This document shows, piece by piece, positions 47,744-63,761 of a stretch of DNA of 64,000 nt. The notes under the pieces were generated by a model that was given only the letters and a program-made list of their open reading frames with translations, was not told the origin of the DNA and searched no databases. The translations under genes and the position numbers were made by a program. Position 1 is the first letter of the stretch; each line of letters begins with the position of its first letter. The DNA comes from Rotaria sp. Silwood1 (lineage: Eukaryota > Rotifera > Eurotatoria > Philodinida > Philodinidae): assembly GCA_905250075.1 (NCBI GenBank), contig CAJNOP010000093.1, positions 378,335-442,334 on the forward strand, in the 5' to 3' direction.

Positions 47744-50159
47744 ACCGAATCCAGTATGTTCTCCACCTACATCACAACATAATGAACCAATAAATAAAAA
47801 TACAGCAGCTCGAAATAAAACATATGAATATTATCTTACACATCCTGCACAACAACAACCAATTTATATTGGACAAAGGTATTCTATAAACAAATTAATA
47901 GCTACAATAAAAAAAAAGAACAATTCATTTATATTTTCCTTTAGTCCATCTTTGGATATAGCTTCAAGATATATTGATAATAGTTATAATGGAACAACAA
48001 ATTTAAATGATCTTCGTCCAACAAGTGCAACATCATCAATTCGTTCTCAAGATAGTGGTGTTGCACAATCTGATCCAAAAACTTCTATTGATTGTAGTGC
48101 AAAAACTGAATCAAGTTCAAAAATATCAATTCATAATAGTAATAATCAATATATATCAACTAATAATCCATTAACAATTGAACATCACAAATTATCATCA
48201 TCTAAATTAAATCAACATGGATTAATAGCACAATTTGAACAAGATTTTAATTTAAATACAGAATCAATACGTGAAAAACTTCAACCATTAAATACACAAC
48301 GATTAAAAATGCATCGTCAAGCAACAAAAGCACTTATAGTAAGTTTAGTTATTCGTTTTATTATTTGTTTTTTTCATAGAAAAGAAATTTATCTTAAGAT
48401 GAGTATTTTGGATAATGGTGAAGTTGTACTTGAAACTATACGTACAAAAAGTACAAAACGTCGTATAGTTGATGTATTTCGTGTATCACATGATGGTTTA
48501 CATATAATAACATATACACCAAATAGTCGTCATGGTTCACCAGCAAGTGATCATCCACCACCAATACCACGTGATAAAAATGCTTATCAACAATATCATT
48601 TTGATAGATTACCATCGGAATATTGGAAAAAATATCAATATGCTCATAAGTAAATTTTTTCTGAAAACATATTAAATATCATTATTTTGTTTGTTTTAAG
48701 ATTTGTTACAGTAGTTCGTTCACGTACAGCTAAAATAATACTTTATACACCTGATGCTAAATGTTCATTAATGGAAACAAGTGTAGATTTTGAAGCTGTT
48801 TTTTTATGTGGTGTTAAAATAACAATATTTCGAGACAATTCTAAATCTAATGATTCATTAAAAATAAAAATTATAAATAATAATGATAAATCAGTATCAT
48901 TATTAGAATATGATCGTATTACAGCACCAAATATATCTTCTATTGAACATTTTAGTCCAGAAATACGTCAAATAATTGATAATGCAATTTTGGTAAATAT
49001 TATTTTGAAAATTTTTTAAAAATTATTATTATTATTATTATTTATTTTTTATAGTGTTATAAATTTTGTCTATCAAAAGATAAAATTTTTGAAGAAAGTC
49101 AAAGAAGTTTTTCATCAATTCAAGTTTTTCCTGTTCAATTCGGAAAAAAACATACACAACCAGATTTACATAGACCAAGTAAATATTATTTCTTTTTATT
49201 AAACATATTCATAGTAATGAACATTTTTGGATTATTAATTAAAACTATGATAACTTGAATATGCTATGAATTAATGAAGCTTTTCTGATGATGAGATAAA
49301 AGTTCAGGAATAGTTTGAGTTATGAATATTTCGCTAATAGGTAAATGCTGAATAGAATAGAATGGTTTTCAAAATCTGAAGTATTACATTTGTTTTTAAC
49401 AAATCACACAATTATATCTTGTCAATAGGTACTCCTAGTTCTATTGGCCGGGCTGTTTCAAGTAGATTAAGCGGTTCATCATCAACTATCAATGAACCTA
49501 TTGTCTTACCTTCATCATCATTTGGTACACCTTCGCCAATATTATCTACTCGACCAGAATTTGCCTCTGAAAATGATATTCGAAAATCAAGAAATCCTTC
49601 AAATACATTTTCTATATCATCATCAACAAATGCTGGACGTAATAATATTCAACATTCAAATTCTTCATCAGTATTACGTACGTCTGATTATCATCATCAA
49701 GTAACTTATATACCTCAATCATCTTTACCAACAACAAATCATTCTCGTTCACAATCAGTACATCCTTCATCATTTTATACACCTGATACATTATCTAGTT
49801 CATCGTTTTCTAATCGTCCATCTTCAACAAATATCAATAATAATATGTGTACATCAACAACATCACTTAATTCAATAACAAGTGGTGGACCAACAATGAT
49901 AACAACACGGCAAGGAATTAATACAAATAAAATTCCATTAACTCGAAAATCGATAACTGAATATTCAAATCGAGCTTTTCGTGTAGTATTTAGTGATGAT
50001 AGTGTAATGATTATACGTGATGATTCTCCTGATGGACAAATATTTATTGATGCACAAGGTAAATCTTATTCATTTGATCGACGACAACCCCATCAACCAG
50101 AAGCAATACAAGAGCGCCTAGCACTCTTCTATCAAAATGAACATGATTTAGTTGATTAG
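47744..50159 (+). CDS. PLK4: PLK4 (polo-like kinase 4), C-terminal polo-box part, 5' end missing at gap
   Basis: Six exons join in phase from the acceptor at 47743 to TAG 50157-50159. After a Ser/Asn-rich linker the cryptic polo box pair begins (PLNTQRLKMHRQATKALI; SILDNGEVVLE; RRIVDVFRVSHDGLHI; FDRLPSEYWKKYQYAHKFV; VRSRTAKIILYTPDAKC), which in PLK4 binds the centriolar receptors CEP152/CEP192 or Asterless. A long Ser/Thr/Asn-rich linker follows. The third polo box then ends the protein (RAFRVVFSDDSVMIIRDDSP to EAIQERLALFYQN). The N-terminal kinase domain, which drives centriole duplication, is absent from this side and was not found upstream of the gap. Introns are 55-70 nt except one of about 250 nt. 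An AATAAA lies 30 nt after the stop. The identity is secure; the truncation is an assembly effect until shown otherwise. Confidence 0.92.
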
Positions 50160-50188
50160 ACAACGTCTCAATAACAGTAGTGAAAGAA

Positions 50189-50194
50189 AATAAA
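50189..50194 (+). terminator. Putative poly(A) signal AATAAA
   Basis: AATAAA 30 nt downstream of the PLK4 stop codon. Confidence 0.5.
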
Positions 50195-50266
50195 GAATTT
50201 TGTTGCTCTTTATAGACAAATTTATAAGTCCTATTTTTTTTTCTGTTTGCTAAAAAGCAAATATGT

Positions 50267-50293
50267 TATTATTATTATTATTATTATTATTAT
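50267..50293. repeat. (ATT)n microsatellite
   Basis: Nine tandem ATT units in the presumed PLK4 3' flank. A shorter run occurs in the intron near 49021-49041. Confidence 0.85.
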
Positions 50294-50928
50294 GTTTTCT
50301 TTCTATTCACTTGCCTTTATTATTCGTAATAATAACTGTTTGCTTTTTTTTAAATACGCACCTGCAAATATATGTAAGGAATTTTTATTAAAAATAAAAT
50401 AATTAATCATAGATACTTAGATTTATCATTTCTATGATAGAATAGAACATACTTTTTTCTTTTCTTTCTTTTTGTTTAATTTCAGTTTGTTTATTTTTTA
50501 TTATTAGTATTCTTGTCGTTGTTTTTTTTTGTTTCGAGACAAAGAACAGAAAAAAATCCGTCCATTGGTATAATTCTGTTATTGATTTTTTCTTTCTTTT
50601 TTTTTTCTCTGGTATAGTTGTATGTTTTATATGAATTTTTTTTAATACAAAGAAAAATAAAAAAGAAAAAATTTTTTGTTTCTTAACAAAAGAATGCTGA
50701 CTAGAATAATTTGTTTATAGGTTTGTAGTAATAAAATATGATAAAATTTAAGTTTTTTTGTTGAATAAAGTTTTAAGAGGCACTTAATCGACTTGAAGAA
50801 ACAAAGAAATTTATCCTTATTATACTGATGTAATGATCAAATGAACGACGAACTATTCACTACATAGAGTATTTTTTTCTCATCTCTTTTTAGCGTAGAA
50901 AAGTTCTCATTTACATTAAGTGTTAGTA

Positions 50929-52004
50929 CAGTGCGCGGTCAAAAAAGCATGTACATTTTTGTTTTTACTCATGAACGAATAATAAGGGTACTATGAAAAT
51001 TTTCTCTCATATCAGGCTTTGTAGAGCTTTTTTCGTTGATCATTTTGGTAAAAAAGTTTTTTGATTTTCATTGAGTAATGATGATGTTATAGTCAAAATA
51101 CTAAACACTGTCAAATAAAGTAGGGAAAAAAAGTTTAGCAGACTTTTAGTATTTGATTAATTTTTACGTCGTTTCACAACATCTGGCAGATGTTCTATAT
51201 ACCATTCGACGCAGAATTTAATGGGCTACATTTTGGTAACAAGCACTTATACTTCTATTATAGTTAATTATTAACCAATTATTAGTTAATTATTAATTAA
51301 TTATTAGTTAATAATAATCAGGAAATAATCAATAAATTTTTGAGTTGTTTTTAAATTCTGACTCTTTCATATGAAAGAGCATTAAAAACTGAACAAAACT
51401 CTATAATTACTATTTGGGAGGCAACGAATTTAGTGAGGTTTTAGTGTGATTTTCAGAGTATGTTCAGTTGTAATTAGATATAGTGCTCATTATTTTTAAT
51501 AAATTCAACCATGAAACGGCACATGAAATACGTGAAAACTGGCGCATTTTGAAGAGCATCACTTCTTCTTTCAAACGGCATCTAGTAAGAACCCAACAAC
51601 TCAAAAATTTATTGATTATTTACTGATTATTATTAACTAATAATTAACTAATTATTGGCTAATAATTAACTACAATAGAAGTATAAGTGCTTGTTACCAA
51701 AATGTAGCCCATTAAATTCTGCGTCGAATGGTATATAGAACATCTTCCAGATGTTGTGAAATGACGTAAAAATTAATCAAATACTAAAAGTATGCTAAAC
51801 TTTTTTTCCCTACTTTATTTGACAATGTTTAGTATTTTGACTATAACATCATCATTACTCAATGAAAATCAAAAAATTTTTTTACCAAAATGATCAGCGA
51901 AAAAAGTTCTACAAAGTCTGATATGAGAGAAAATTTTCAGAGTACCCTTATTATTCGTTCATGAGTAAAAACAAAAATGTACATGCTTTTTTGGCCGCGC
52001 ACTG
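50929..52004. mobile_element. 1076-bp foldback DNA element (Tc1/mariner-like ends)
   Basis: Left end CAGTGCGCGGTCAAAAAAGC and right end GCTTTTTTGGCCGCGCACTG are inverted copies with one mismatch. Both are flanked by TA (50927-50928 and 52005-52006), the target duplication of Tc1/mariner elements. The arms are very long: similarity runs from 50929 to about 51348 and, inverted, from about 51595 to 52004. This leaves a unique centre of about 245 bp. The arms differ by scattered substitutions and small indels. No transposase frame exists, so it is non-autonomous. The centre contains the perfect 18-bp palindrome CTCTTTCATATGAAAGAG. The superfamily call comes from the TA duplication and the CAGTG ends. 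Confidence 0.88.
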
Positions 52005-52006
52005 TA

Positions 52007-53434
52007 TCTTTTATTCATATAGTTATTATAAAATATCATAGAAATTATAATTGTTCATTGATCATTCACTATAAATTATGCTTAAGTTTCAATGAATTAT
52101 TAAGTAAATAAGAGATCAAATTCGTAACTTTCGAAGTTCTGACAAAAATTATCCGTACATTTTCTTTTTTAATCATAAATAGCCAGAATATAAACTTTTC
52201 AATACTCTGAAGGCATCAAAAACAATTCTACATCATCTCGTTTCTCCATTATAAAACTCAAACTTTTTGATCGAGTTTATGTTGGATAAAATGTCAATTA
52301 TTTGAAAATATTATTTTTTCATCTGATGCGGAGGCATAACATTCATGTAGTCAATCGTAAATGTGTTCATTCTCCATACTTTGTGTGTATTTTGCTTCAA
52401 CAAAACTTAGACTTTGTGAGACACATGTCCCGAAATGGTACCAACGTTTTTGAATTTTTCAATATGACTTTTCGTTCATCTTGAATAAGTTCTGCAAAGC
52501 GGTGATTTTGACAATTTGACCTTTATCTTTTACAAGAAAAAATTCAAAGTGTTTCGTTGATCTCCAATTGACTAAACCGCTAGTCGAAACTCTATTGACG
52601 AAGTTCAAGATCGCTTTGCACCATATTTATGTAGTCCTTTGTTAGTTTGCTTGTCTTTTTTTTACTTATTGGATACACGTATTCAAATTTATCGTGATTT
52701 TTTTGTGACGATCTTGAGAATGAAGAGTCGGAAAAAAACTCAGTCATTCACGCAACGAAGATGAAAATTGTTTTAACCGCTATGATATGTAGAGAATCCT
52801 TTTCCGTACGAAACTCTTATATTTGAAAATCAAAATTGATTATATCGTGTAAGTTCTTTACTTTTGTTACGCTATGAACAGCAAGATTAGCCAGCTTACT
52901 GTAATCCTATCAACACAGTGCAGATGAATCTAACCAAACGAGAATTTATCAAACCAAACTTAGCATAGAACGTTGTTCTAAATTTCATCTTCTATCTACA
53001 AAGACGTAACCTATAATTTCTTCATTTGAGAAACATGTAAATAGTAAAACTGCTAGCCAAACACTTCAGATTCAAGTTTGGCATACATCCGAAATTATAT
53101 TCATTTTTTACCACCGATTATGATTTTGTTTCATTGATTTACAGATTTCTATAGTGATCGTAATGATTTACCTTCAGTTTCAATCTGATGATCTCAAGTT
53201 ATGAAAATATAAATAACTTTTCAAAAACTCTTATTCTAACGATAATAAAAATTTCATAAATTGTCTCACACATCGAATTGATTTGAAGAAATTTAACTGA
53301 TGACAATCATTAATATTTTTGGATTAAAATGAATCAATTGTATTGATATTACATGGAAACATCTTTTTTTTTTACAAAAACAAAACATATTATCTATACA
53401 ATATATAACAAAGAAACATGAATAATGATAAATA
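52007..53434. other. Intergenic, no gene seen
   Basis: 1.4 kb of AT-rich DNA between the foldback element and the 3' end of the trihelix gene. Only short uninformative frames are present. Confidence 0.5.
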
Positions 53435-54448
53435 TCAACTTGAATCATCCATATTATTAATATTATGTATTTGTGCAAGAAGTGAATAAAAATTCGACGG
53501 TAATGATTGTCGTATTTTTGGATTTTTCTCATCATCGGATGACATTAATGAAGATTTACGTTTTTCTCCTCGATTTGTATTATTATCAGATTGTGATAAA
53601 GTTTTTTCTATTTGAGAATTATTAGTCATAAGTAATTGTTGAAGAACTGAATGAAATGGTGATGAATTTGTTTTTGTTGATATAACATTTGTAAGTAATT
53701 GAATTAATTGAAGTTGATATGCTCGATCTTCTTGTCGACGTTGTAATTCAAGATTAGCTTGTTGTTCAAGATATTTATACCAACGAGTCTAGAACAAAAG
53801 CAAAGACAAAAAATAATCTATATAAATTTCAAAAACCAAAAACAAAAAAAAAATTATTCTATACTTCATTTTGTTTTTGATATTGAATTAATCGATCAAT
53901 AGCTTGAATTAATTTATCTTTAGTTGAATTTTCTAATTGTATAGAATTTACATTTTCTTGTTGAAGATTTTTTATTTCATCATCAATATCATCATCGATT
54001 TCTTCTTCTTCTTCTTCTTCTTCTTCATCATCATCTTTAACATTATCAGTTAATACAGATTGAGAATTTGACAATAATGAAGATCCATTGAGATCTTCTA
54101 TACCAGAAAAAATTCGATGCATTTCATTATAAAATGGACATGGACGTTGTTGAAAAACATCACCACGTTTAATAGCTTCATTTGTTTGTCGATACATTTT
54201 TTTTAATAATTTTATACGCATTTGACATTCTAGAATATTATTTTCATTTAACGAAAAGAAAAAACATAATATTTTAACTTACGATCAGCTGTACGAGTTA
54301 TTCCAATAGCCTGTAGTTGATTTGCAATATCTTCATAGATACAACGATTTCGACTATTTAAACGTAATGCTGTTTGAGTTGTTGAATCAGCCCAAAGACG
54401 AATTAATGCTTCAGTTTCATTAAAACTCCAGCTAATTCCTCGTGGCAT
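53435..54448 (-). CDS. Myb/SANT-like (trihelix) DNA-binding protein
   Basis: Three exons (54448-54283, 54229-53865, 53788-53435) join in phase to 294 residues. Residues 6-75 form a Myb/SANT-like trihelix: SWSFNETEALIRLWAD at the start, RNRCIYEDIANQLQAIGI in the middle, and across the first junction RTADQCQMRIKLLKKMYRQ, the RTxxQCxxxIKxLKxxY signature of this class. Family members bind DNA; related domains occur in zinc-finger/SCAN proteins and in Harbinger-transposon partner proteins. A run of Glu/Asp follows (coded by a TTC repeat near 54001-54030). The last exon then begins with a predicted coiled coil (YLEQQANLELQRRQEDRAYQ) that could dimerise, and ends with a basic stretch (RGEKRKSS). It is probably nuclear. 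The targets are unknown. Confidence 0.85.
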
Positions 54449-55519
54449 TCTCTTATTGCTTTCTTAGTTATACGCTTTTTTTTTTCAAATTGATTCTTAC
54501 GTCTGAATATAATACGTTCTAAATAAACGGAAAAGGTCAAAAAAGGACAATGTTGCTCATTCTAGACTAGAAAAAATTCATGTTCATATACAGAATGAAC
54601 AAAATTTCGATGAACTATTGCTGTTTGTCATTGAATTTCATAAACATATGTTCATTTTGTTTTTCGTTTCTATCGTCGAACGAATTTAATGACATAACAT
54701 AGCAAAAGCAATAGAACGAATTATTTTGTTTTATTCCATCTTTATTGGCATTGCTTAGCTTAAAAAAAAATACAAAATCGACTTTACTAGTTTATTATAT
54801 CGTTTTCATTTATTTTTTTACAATGTATTGAATATAAAATAGATTTAGAAAAAAACAAAGAAACAAGAAAAATCAAAAAATAACTGTTCATCATTACAAG
54901 TTTAGTGTCTCTTTCTTCTCGCATAAGTTCAGCAACAATTATTTTCATTGGTTGTATACATAAAACATGTTCTAATGGAAAAATAAAGGTATCATTAATA
55001 AATATGTTTTTAAGGATAACATGAGTAGTAAGTCTTGAAGACTTATTATTTGTTCTTTGGATAACTTTTATATAGGAATCAAGTTTTAATATGAACATTC
55101 ATTGCACAACTAAACATCGATATTTTCCAATACTTGCAATGAAAACGAAATAGAACAAAGATAATTTAACATCAATCTTTTTACGTGACTCTATGTAATT
55201 TAATATTGATTATTATTAATCGAAGAATTTATTTAGAATATTTTCCCGGTTTTATAAAATGTTAAATTTTGAGATCATATGGCTCATAAACAAGCTATCT
55301 TTTTTTTCAGATGATTCAATGCTTCAAGTGATAAAGAAATAAAAAATTTTAGCATAAACAAATCGACAAAATCCAGCTGTTTTGCATGCATCATGAACAG
55401 TATAACATATTGAGCAATATTAATAGTATAATTCAGTTTTCAACAAAATAGAAAATGCTGATTTAATTATTTTCTTCAAATATTTATGATTGACTACGTT
55501 ACAATTCATCAATAGAAAT
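54449..55519. other. Intergenic, no gene seen
   Basis: About 1.1 kb upstream of the trihelix gene. A 103-codon frame at 54787-55098 (-) has no recognisable motif and is rich in Ile/Leu/Lys, as chance frames in AT-rich DNA are. Confidence 0.45.
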
Positions 55520-56016
55520 TTTCTACCTATATTGAAAAATTAAATAATTCATATGAACTTTATTCAATAATACTCATCAAGTTCAAGTAAGATATGTTTC
55601 AGATTTTATTTAACTAGAGCTTCTTCAATTTGCTTTAATCAAATTTAAAATTTTACCTTAATTTTTTTTTTAGTCTAATACTCTTACTTTAATTGAACTT
55701 GTAAGAACTACTTTATCAATATCTTTATCAACAGCAATTGCGCATCATCATATTCAGGATCATCACCTCAATTATGTCATGAAATCTTTATCATAACAAT
55801 ACCTTGTATACTATAGTTAACATCTGGTGCAAACTCATTCTACAACATCATGAAAAAGATAGAATCGAGACTTTGATTCAAATGATAAAAATACTTCTTT
55901 GATAAGAGAAGCACAATAGAGTACAGCAGGTGGTATTTGTCCAGCTGGTTAAACATAGAGATTAGTATGATTTAACACGAAGTATAAATTTATCACAAGT
56001 TAATACTGGTTCAAGT
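55520..56016 (-). pseudogene. Aldehyde dehydrogenase relic
   Basis: Degraded copy of the middle of the neighbouring ALDH genes. It retains recognisable stretches of the exons for KVQEAAAKSNLKRVSLELG, VHEDIDKVAFTGSVE and EQTPLSALYCAALIKE, all with stops or indels. Intron sequence is retained too. The first retained intron (AATTCATATGAACTTTATT) matches the intact gene at 57345-59596. The later one (AAAAAGATAGAATCGAGA) matches the second gene at 60054-62258. It is non-functional and mosaic. Confidence 0.75.
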
Positions 56017-57344
56017 TTTATTATTAATAGAATAATCTAAAAACAGTATGCCAATAATTTTTTGCAAGAGATATTTATCATTAAAGACAACGTCGTATGA
56101 CACGAAATATTGCTTATAATCCAATTAGAAAGGACTTTAGCCTTTTTAATCAATAGTTTATATTATTCTAATAATTCAGTTAGCGAATCTAGTAAAATGA
56201 CACAATGACATATTATAAAAAAAAACTCTTCATATCAATGTCATATTTTTTATAAATTTATAATATAAAATTTACTGAGTTCATTCCATATCAAATAGTG
56301 ACTAGGTGAAATAAAGTTTTCAAAGCAAAATTTTCTGATTGAAAAGAACTAAGTTCAAGAATAATAAAGATTTTTATTAAATAGTTACATTTCAAAAATT
56401 TTTATGAAATTCATGATGTCCAAAATGAAACAATACATGGAAGACTATACCTCTATAAATATAAACATGAAAATTGCTCCATGCAACATTGTGCCGTACA
56501 ACATGTGATCAAATAACATATCTAATACAGTTTTTAATACTTTTTTGAAATATTATTTTATGCGTTGAAATTATTTGAATATTAATAGATAAAGAATTTT
56601 CCATAAAGACCTGAAATGGACTTGAGAATATTCATTTTGGAGAGTTCTGTGTAAATCAATACAATAAAAAGTAGTTGGTCATGGGAAGAACTACGATCGG
56701 AAAAAAAACAATTAATGACTTTGTCACTAGTCAAAAAAACCGAACAATTACGTAGATTGATCTGAAAATTTCTATAGGTATCCGATATAGTGTAGCCGAT
56801 GTTTTGATGATCATCTTACAGTTTTAGCTAAAAATAAATCTTTCTACTGATTGAATAATTCTGACAACGTCTGTATATATAAATTTATTCAATGGGTTAA
56901 GAGTTATTCACGTGAATGTTCCGGACTGATTTTTAGAGAAACCATATATAATCATTAGTTAGGATTTGAACACAATAGAAAAAAAAAGATTGATCAAACT
57001 TTTTCTTTCTCAATATTTAATCAGCATCTATACATTGTAGTTGTATAGCTTTTATCTAATTAAAAAGTACAACTTATTTATAATTATATGTATGAATGAT
57101 ATGTATGATTTGCAATCGATATATGCATGATAACAATGATTTTGATTATATAAACACAAAAGTTATTTGTGTCACTGAATTAATTCAAAGAATGATTACT
57201 GAACTTCAGACATTAAATTGACTAAACCGATCGATACATTTTTTTTTTCATTTATTAAAACAGTTTGAATTCCTTAAATGTCAAAGATTTAAACTAGCAA
57301 ATCAAAATAGCTGCTCGTAATTAGAAATTGGTTGTTTTCTCTTC
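56017..57344. other. Intergenic, no gene seen
   Basis: 1.3 kb of AT-rich DNA downstream of the intact ALDH gene. No further ALDH homology was recognised by eye. Confidence 0.45.
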
Positions 57345-59596
<2,252 letters not shown>

Positions 59597-60053
59597 CTAA
59601 AAAAAATGCGACGAAATATATCATGCAAAGTTAAAATCAATGTGTTTCGATTCACAAACGATGAGATTACACTGTCATCGTCATCTTATATTGATAAAAA
59701 GACATTTATATACTCCGTTTTGTATTTTGCCTTCACGTTCTCTTTCCTTTGCGCACAAACACAACCCCGTTTTTTTTCTTTCTTACACGCCACGCATTCC
59801 CTCGTTCTCACTATCTCGCGAACAAGCAAATAAAATATGAAAAGAGTCGATTTTATCCTTTCTAACATACTGATATAATAAATGTGCATCACAAAAGTAT
59901 TGCGAAATATGAAATTATCAAATAGACACAAAATTATGAATGACCAAATTTATGTATTGATTGAGAATCTAATAAAAATGCCTGTAAATAAAGAAAAAAA
60001 ACGAAACTCATTCATCAATAAAACACTAATTAATATGAAGTTCAAATAAAGTT
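59597..60053 (-). promoter_or_regulatory. Spacer and probable promoter of ALDH gene 1
   Basis: 457 nt between the tandem ALDH genes. A relatively GC-rich patch at about 59745-59830 (minus-strand words GGGGTTGTG, GCGTGGCGTG, CGCGAGATAG) stands out from the AT-rich surroundings and may be the core promoter. The motif assignments are not firm. Confidence 0.35.
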
Positions 60054-62258
<2,205 letters not shown>

Positions 62259-62301
62259 CTATGACAAAAAAATCAATCATGATCATAAATTAAAAGAAAT
62301 A

Positions 62302-62401
62302 NNNNNNNNNNNNNNNNNNNNNNNNNNNNNNNNNNNNNNNNNNNNNNNNNNNNNNNNNNNNNNNNNNNNNNNNNNNNNNNNNNNNNNNNNNNNNNNNNNN
62401 N
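62302..62401. other. Assembly gap (100 N)
   Basis: Exactly 100 N. It should hide the first exon and promoter of ALDH gene 2 and the 3' half of the next copy, so the true distance is likely more than 1 kb. Confidence 0.98.
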
Positions 62402-62539
62402 AACAAGCTATAACCTACAAACTTCGATAAAGTGCTATTTTTATCATATATAAGTGGTAGCTCTTGAATTTTTCTATATTATTTCAATATGAATGATAAT
62501 CTTTGACTATGAATACATTGAAGACACATATGATGATAG

Positions 62540-63761
62540 TATGTGATAATACGATCAGCATCTTCGCAGATTATCAATAGTGATTTTTCACCTATTTACA
62601 ACAAAAACATTATACTTATTTCATGTTTGAATGTACTTTTGTACCAAGTTCGAGCATAACACAGTTAACATTTGATCTTCCTACAGCTTCTTGAATTTTT
62701 TTTTCTACTAACATTGGGATAACGAATATTTCTTGTATTTTTTTTTTGCTTTAATATTTCTACTTCAAGTGAACCTGTAAAAGCTACTTTCTCAATACTT
62801 TCATGAACAGCAATTTCATAGCCAAACAACATCTGGTGAAAATTCAGCCTAGAACATCATAAGAAGACAGAATCGAAAGTTTGATGCAAATGATGAAAAA
62901 TACTTCTTTGATAAGACAAGCACAATAAAGTACAGTTAATGGTGTTTGTTCAACGAGTTTTGAGGATCATGACATTACCTGTAAAATAGTTCAATATATA
63001 GATTAGTGTGATTCAACACGGATACTAATTTACCACAAGTTAATACTGGTGCAATTTTAAAGGCTAGCATGAGAAGCTTAAATAACTGAATACATGTTAT
63101 CCCATGGCACTTATTTATGAGAAAAGTGAACTTTATCGGAAATTTTTTTAAAAAAATGGAAAAAATATCAAGTATTTCCGTATATGGAATATTTTTATCA
63201 GCCCATCCAGCATCTGAAAAATATGAGTGTCAACAAAATTGAAATAGAATATCATCATTCTTTACCATAATCAAAACAAGCTGCTGAAGCAAAAACTTCA
63301 CCAACACTATTATTGATGATTTCTCCACCATTTAATGTTGCCAATTTCTGAAAAGATGAATAGTGTTATGAGTGAAAAAAAAACGCTTTTGAAATTTATA
63401 CCGATAAATAATCGACATCACGCCGAAGTAGATCTGCAAGTTTGCGTAGCAAATTACCACGTTCAGCAGGTTGATATTTACGCCAAGTTGACTTAATCGC
63501 GGAAGCTTTCTTTGCAGCTGCAACTGTTTTGTCAATATCAATGTATGGGAAAAGAAAAGGCAATCGTATTAGACGGAAGCAAACGTTCCTGATTGTAGTC
63601 TTACTTTTGTACCTTCTTCTACTTGACTAATTTCTTTTCCTGTACATGGGGTTGAAGACAGGAAATGTTTTACCACTTGTTACTTTGTGCCATTCGCTGT
63701 TGACAAAAATTTGTGTATATTTTATTTCGATATCCAAAACTTTTATATTTTTATCAGTCAT
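62540..63761 (-). pseudogene. Aldehyde dehydrogenase pseudogene, third copy, 3' part missing
   Basis: Very similar to gene 2 in exons and introns, but damaged. It begins ATGACTGATAAAAATATAAA at 63761 and codes YTQIFVNSEWHKVTSGKTFP. An extra base in the following NPSTGEE segment then shifts the frame to a stop. The exon with [15 protein letters not shown] is missing except for its first codons (near 63190-63215). The microexon is corrupted. The exon for AGFPPGVVNIVPG and its intron are fused into the next exon by deletion (near 62820-62850), and EQTPL is frameshifted. The part coding from the catalytic Cys onward is not present before the gap. Confidence 0.88.

Noticed and set aside
54787-55098. 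103-codon minus-strand frame upstream of the trihelix gene
   Set aside because: No recognisable motif, biased composition and no supporting splice signals.
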